A stretch of 64,000 nt of DNA. Origin: Leptotrichia wadei. GTDB lineage: Bacteria; Fusobacteriota; Fusobacteriia; Fusobacteriales; Leptotrichiaceae. A program made the position numbers and the translations under genes. Where the stretch lies: positions 2,046,001 through 2,110,000 of the forward strand of contig NZ_AP019829.2 of the NCBI RefSeq assembly GCF_007990545.2. Reading direction: 5' to 3'. This document shows, in pieces, positions 60,442-64,000 of the stretch; the first letter of the stretch is position 1; each line of letters starts with the position of its first letter. The notes beneath the pieces were generated by a model that did no database searches, was not told the DNA's origin, and saw only the letters and a program-made list of their open reading frames with translations.

Positions 60442-61338
60442 TCAATCCCCTGCCAATTCTAACATTCTTTCCAAAGGAATTAGAGCTTTTTTAGCTATTT
60501 CATCATCAACTTTCAGTTCATCTCCACCTTCCGTCAAAATTTTTTCAATTTTCTCCAAGGTATTTTTCTTCATACTTCTGCATATCAAAGTATCTGCAAA
60601 ATGCAATTTCTTATTAGGAGCTTTCTTATATATTTCAAATCTAATTCCTCTTTCAGTTACAATTATAAATTCATCTCCCTCTTTTAAAGCCTCGGCGATT
60701 ATCCCGCTTGTACTCCCGATATAGTCTGCTAATTTTAAAATTTCTTCCTTGCATTCTGGATGAGCCAAAACTTTTGCATTGGGATATTCTTCTTTTAATT
60801 TCTTTACATTTTCCAAATGCACTAAATTATGTACACAACAATAACCTTCATTTAAAATAATATTTTTATTTTTTACTTGTTTTGCAATATATGAGGCTAA
60901 ATTTCCATCAGGAACTATGAAGATATTTTTTTCTTTTAATTTACTTACAATTTTAAGTGCATTGGATGAAGTTATACAGACATCACAATGTGCTTTAATT
61001 TCAGCTGTTGAATTTATATAGCATACTACCGACAAATCGCTGTACTTTTCTCTCATTTCCTTTATTTTTTTTATAGTTATCATATGTGCCATAGGACAGT
61101 CAGCATAAATATCAACCATATACACTGTTTTTTCTGGATTTAAAATTTTTATACTTTCACCCATAAAATATACTCCTGCCATTATTATTGTCTTATTTTT
61201 CAGCTTTGTCGCAGTCTTAGCTAAATAAAAAGAATCTCCAACATAGTCAGCAATCTCCTGTACATCTCCATCTACATAATAATGAGCTAAAATCGCCACA
61301 TCTTTTTCTTTTTGTAATTTTTTTATTCTCTCTTTCAT
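60442..61338 (-). CDS. nadA: Quinolinate synthase
   Basis: NadA condenses iminoaspartate with dihydroxyacetone phosphate to quinolinate with a [4Fe-4S] cluster. The 298-residue protein has AILAHYYVDGDVQEIADYVGDS near 15-36, VYMVDIYADCPMAHM near 76-90, CYINSTAEIKAHCDVCITSSNA near 107-128, EGYCCVHN, HPECKEE, and a late Cys in TLICRSMKKN. I take the ATG at 61338 as the start. The in-frame TTG at 61353 would add 5 residues and neither has a strong ribosome-binding site. It opens nadA-nadB-nadC. Confidence 0.94.
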   Translation of the reverse strand: MKERIKKLQKEKDVAILAHYYVDGDVQEIADYVGDSFYLAKTATKLKNKTIIMAGVYFMGESIKILNPEKTVYMVDIYADCPMAHMITIKKIKEMREKYSDLSVVCYINSTAEIKAHCDVCITSSNALKIVSKLKEKNIFIVPDGNLASYIAKQVKNKNIILNEGYCCVHNLVHLENVKKLKEEYPNAKVLAHPECKEEILKLADYIGSTSGIIAEALKEGDEFIIVTERGIRFEIYKKAPNKKLHFADTLICRSMKKNTLEKIEKILTEGGDELKVDDEIAKKALIPLERMLELAGD

Positions 61339-61649
61339 TGCTCTTGCTACCAAAAATGTGTCAAAATATAGTCAACACACTAGAATATTACTGCTTCATC
61401 GAGCATACTTTTGATCAAAACATACTTTTTTGCTCTCCACAGTCGTAAATTCCCGACTAGCTATCGGTACATATAATATATTCTCTTTTGCTATTAATCT
61501 ATATAGTAGCATTTCTCCTTTTTTTATTTAGAATATATTATTTATGCTAAAACAGTATAATTTTTAAGATTAAAGCTCCTAAAATATTTCATAAAATTTT
61601 TTAATACTGTCAACCCCCTCTGCTTAAAAAGCTAAATTATTCAGAAGTT
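61339..61649. promoter_or_regulatory. nadA leader region
   Basis: The 311-base region upstream of nadA holds a short ORF (61396-61512) and an inverted-repeat-like pair GTGTTGAC and TTTGACAC separated by a few bases just before nadA, which could bind a regulator of NAD synthesis. No riboswitch class can be assigned by eye. Confidence 0.4.
61396..61512 (-). CDS. Candidate 38-residue leader ORF of nadA
   Basis: MLLYRLIAKENILYVPIASR... starts at ATG 61512 with AAAGGAG about 4 bases upstream, a much better site than nadA itself has. It ends 57 bases before nadA. The peptide is not recognised. It may be a true small protein, a regulatory leader, or chance. Confidence 0.45.
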   Translation of the reverse strand: MLLYRLIAKENILYVPIASREFTTVESKKVCFDQKYAR

Positions 61650-63440
61650 TTAATATTTAAAAATTACATTTGTAGATTTTGGTTTTCCAAGCTCTTTTTT
61701 CTCCTTCAAATAATCAATAAACATCTTTGTATCGCTTAAATGAGTATCGTTTCCTCTTTTTTGCGCCGTAATTTTCCCTAATGTTGTATATCCGTCTTTT
61801 CCTTTGGCAATATATGAATTTACAGCTAACATATAAGTTTTTTTAGCATCAATTGGTATCCATTTATTTGCTTTAAAGTCAAATACTTCTATTTTTTTAA
61901 CTCTTGTTCCAAGAGTCCCTTCCTTTGTTGCTTCGTATCTAATTCCCGCACCATAAGGGAAAGCTCCTGTTGATCCGCCATTTAATACATAATCAATCGC
62001 ATCTTCCAAAATTTGCTTTACTTCTGCACCTGTAACATCTGTTATAAATACTGTATTTGAAGTAAATGGCAATAATGAATATGCCAAATCGTATGAAAAA
62101 TCTCCAGGATTTAGCGTAATTCTTACATTTCCTGCATTCCCAATTACAAAATCAACATTTCCAGTTCCTGTATTTCTCAATTTATACAAAACAGATTCTG
62201 CCACAAGAGTTGTTGCGAATGAACCGTCTTTATTATGTTCGCTTGGCACTCTGTTATCTGAACCCCCTGGAATTTCTTCAGTAATTTTACCAATTTTACG
62301 TTTTCCAAGTTCTGTTTTTTCCTTTTGGTATCTTTCTAAAAGTTTTGCTAAGGCTGGATCATTTTTTATAGCAACTATATTTTTATTATTTTTTATTGAA
62401 TTTAAAATCTTGCTTTTTTCCTTTTCGTCAAGCTGAACAGCTTTACCATCAGCACCTTTCACTTCAAAAAAGTCATCTCCAATTAGCAGTTTTGGTGCAG
62501 GAGTTAATTCTGTAATCACTCCATTCTTATCAAATTTTGCCTTCATTTCACCAAGCAAATATGAATAATTCCACGCTTCTGCAATGTAGACAGGATTTCC
62601 ATTAGGCGAATTTACTTTTTTAGGATAACTGTCAGCTTCAGGAACTAATCCGAACTGCTCAAATTCCTTTCCTAGCAAGTAATGCGTATCTCCTGATATA
62701 ATCAAGTCAATTCCATCAACTTTTTGCCCAATTTCCACATTTTTTTCATATCCTGCGTGAGATAACAGCACTATTTTATTTATTCCCTTATCTTGAAGTT
62801 CCTTTGCATATTTTCTGGCTGTTTCAACTTCATCTAAAAATTTAATATCTTCTCCTGGACTAGAAGACTCCTTCGTTTTTTTCACAACATCTATCCCAAT
62901 AATTCCTACATTTTGTCCGCCAATATTTTTTATAATATAAGGCTTCCATTTCCCTTCCAGTATGCTTCCCTTGTCAGGCACTACATTAGATGAAACTACT
63001 GGTATTTTCAAAACGTCTAGAAATGCTCCTAAAACTTTATTCCCATCATCAAATTCATGATTTCCCAGAGTATAGGCATCAAAATTAATCGCATTCATAA
63101 GTTCAGCATCCGCTTTTCCCTCAAATAACGTATAATAAAGAGTCCCTGTTACCGCATCACCTGCATGAACCACAAGAGTATTTTTATTATTTTTTCTAAA
63201 ATTCTTGATTTCTTGTCCCACTCTAGGCAATCCCCCAATATGCACCGTAACTGTTTTTCCATCCAGCTTAATTGGCATTTTTTCTTCTTCCAGATGTGAG
63301 TGATGGTCATTAATATGAGCAACATTTAACTCAAATGTACTTTGAGAATTTTTCCCAGCTGCTTTTTTAATAGTTTTTGCTTCTACATTTGCCACTGGCA
63401 GTAATGCCAATACTAAACCTAACAAAAGTAACTTTTTCAT
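61650..63440 (-). CDS. Secreted 5'-nucleotidase / UDP-sugar hydrolase
   Basis: A 596-residue exported nucleotidase for scavenging nucleosides, including from extracellular nucleotides or NAD. The start at 63440 has AGGAGG upstream and gives a standard signal peptide (MKKLLLLGLVLALLPVANVEA). Upstream in-frame ATGs lack that site. The metallophosphatase domain has VAHINDHHSHLEE near 40-52, HAGDAVTGTLYY, GNHEFDDGN, HAGYEKNV and ISGDTHYLLG. The 5'-nucleotidase C-terminal domain follows (about 365-570, with VIGNAGNVRITLNPGDFSYDLAYSLLPF). It lies beside the nad operon. Confidence 0.92.
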   Translation of the reverse strand: MKKLLLLGLVLALLPVANVEAKTIKKAAGKNSQSTFELNVAHINDHHSHLEEEKMPIKLDGKTVTVHIGGLPRVGQEIKNFRKNNKNTLVVHAGDAVTGTLYYTLFEGKADAELMNAINFDAYTLGNHEFDDGNKVLGAFLDVLKIPVVSSNVVPDKGSILEGKWKPYIIKNIGGQNVGIIGIDVVKKTKESSSPGEDIKFLDEVETARKYAKELQDKGINKIVLLSHAGYEKNVEIGQKVDGIDLIISGDTHYLLGKEFEQFGLVPEADSYPKKVNSPNGNPVYIAEAWNYSYLLGEMKAKFDKNGVITELTPAPKLLIGDDFFEVKGADGKAVQLDEKEKSKILNSIKNNKNIVAIKNDPALAKLLERYQKEKTELGKRKIGKITEEIPGGSDNRVPSEHNKDGSFATTLVAESVLYKLRNTGTGNVDFVIGNAGNVRITLNPGDFSYDLAYSLLPFTSNTVFITDVTGAEVKQILEDAIDYVLNGGSTGAFPYGAGIRYEATKEGTLGTRVKKIEVFDFKANKWIPIDAKKTYMLAVNSYIAKGKDGYTTLGKITAQKRGNDTHLSDTKMFIDYLKEKKELGKPKSTNVIFKY

Positions 63441-63593
63441 AATTTTTACCTCCTGCATTATATAATTTCTATTTTTCAAATTTTATATTTCCAGTTTAAT
63501 TATAACTTGATTTTCAAAAAAAATCACTAAAAAAAATAATTTTTTTTAAACATAGATTTCAAATAAATTTGACAATATTTTTTAATAAATATG

Positions 63594-63602
63594 TGCTATA
63601 AT
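63594..63602 (+). promoter_or_regulatory. Extended -10 promoter of the Arg-rich peptide gene
   Basis: TGC TATAAT is an extended -10 box. A TTGACA is present 22 bases before the TATAAT, too far for a standard pair. The gene starts 58 bases downstream. Confidence 0.5.
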
Positions 63603-63660
63603 TCAAAAAACAATTTTTTTATTGTTAAAAAATAATTTTTAAAGAAGGGAAGATGGTATA

Positions 63661-63921
63661 ATGAATATCAGAAATCTTATAAAAAAAATGATTCTAATTT
63701 TTGGAGTTATTGGAATCTCACTCACATCTTTTGCAGCACCTAGAAGAAATAACAGAGTAGTATATGTAAAAAAAGAACCTACACGTAAAGTAATAATAAG
63801 AAGAAGATATATTTTCGTGAAAGTTCCTAGAAGAAGAAATTCAAAAGTAGTATATGTAAAAAAAGAACCTACACGTAGACAAAGAGCTGCCGCTAGAGCG
63901 AGAGCTGCCAGAAGAAGATAA
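63661..63921 (+). CDS. Small secreted Arg-rich repeat protein
   Basis: The 86-residue protein has a signal peptide (KKMILIFGVIGISLTSFA) and a mature part of about 60 residues with an unusually high Arg/Lys content. It contains a duplicated unit: VVYVKKEPTRKVIIRRRY and later VVYVKKEPTRRQRAAARARA. The mature peptide would be very basic. I do not recognise a family. It could bind nucleic acid, phospholipid or cell-wall anions outside the cell. The gene is on the strand opposite to its neighbour and is closed by a terminator. Confidence 0.75.
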   Translation: MNIRNLIKKMILIFGVIGISLTSFAAPRRNNRVVYVKKEPTRKVIIRRRYIFVKVPRRRNSKVVYVKKEPTRRQRAAARARAARRR

Positions 63922-63932
63922 TTTAACAAAAA

Positions 63933-63982
63933 ATAGCAATAAATCTCTGACTTTTACAAGCGGGAGATGAATTGCTTTTTTT
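63933..63982 (+). terminator. Terminator after the Arg-rich peptide gene
   Basis: Arms AGCAATAAATCTC and GAGATGAATTGCT (with two mismatches) are followed by T8 on the plus strand, ending just before the window edge. Confidence 0.75.
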
Positions 63983-64000
63983 TATAAATGCTATGTTTGT

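Overview
The window is AT-rich DNA, probably from the chromosome of a fusobacterium and most likely a Leptotrichia-type organism. This is an inference from three things: strong A/T bias in codons and spacers, a double-membrane gene set (ExbB/ExbD/TonB plus a TonB-dependent receptor), and Firmicute-like housekeeping proteins (SepF, YqeK, RsuA-type pseudouridine synthase). The first 15.3 kb is almost all minus strand: the start of a penicillin-binding protein, gatC-gatA-gatB interrupted by a restriction-modification pair, a decaying patch of nuclease-like genes (two single-base frameshifts, a P-loop remnant and an intact DpnD/PcfM-like gene), then acpH, a MtnX-like HAD phosphatase, an RNA pseudouridine synthase, scpB, mreB and ftsK.

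From 15.7 to 25.2 kb the genes lie on the plus strand: a phosphohexomutase, a DUF438-hemerythrin-PAS protein, an exbB-exbD-receptor-tonB uptake operon and an IS91-like HUH transposase gene behind the tonB terminator.

From 25,290 to 35,921 lies a genomic island of about 10.6 kb bounded by 46-bp direct repeats (attL/attR). A second direct repeat, a tandem of GGTAACCAACG, sits just inside each end and looks like integrase arm sites. The island carries a DUF2335 membrane-protein pair, a hairpin-rich non-coding kilobase, a CI-like repressor facing two tandem Cro/DUF739-like genes, an ORF6N-type antirepressor, an AbrB-like gene between 28-bp inverted repeats, many very small genes, a Rha-like regulator, a Com-like zinc finger, a pC194/pUB110-type rolling-circle Rep and a tyrosine integrase. 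I see no capsid, terminase or conjugation gene. It therefore looks like an integrative plasmid or phage-satellite-like element, and it is the best candidate here for an undescribed system.

From 36.1 to 63.5 kb the minus strand returns to core functions: feoA-feoB with a small FeoB-associated Cys-rich protein, a chorismate-mutase-like protein, an M29 aminopeptidase, two tandem secreted beta-rich paralogs, galE, a thioredoxin-like protein, smpB-rnr-yqeK, a DUF1269-like protein, a UbiB-like kinase, rseP, sepF, a YggS-type PLP protein, hemW, tgt, a metallophosphatase, a MazG-like protein, nadA-nadB-nadC and a secreted 5'-nucleotidase. Plus-strand exceptions are a Crp/Fnr regulator with a palindrome at its start site, a candidate structured RNA (about 54,526-54,771) behind a consensus promoter, and a secreted Arg-rich peptide at the right edge. 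All product names come from reading motifs by eye. No database search was run.
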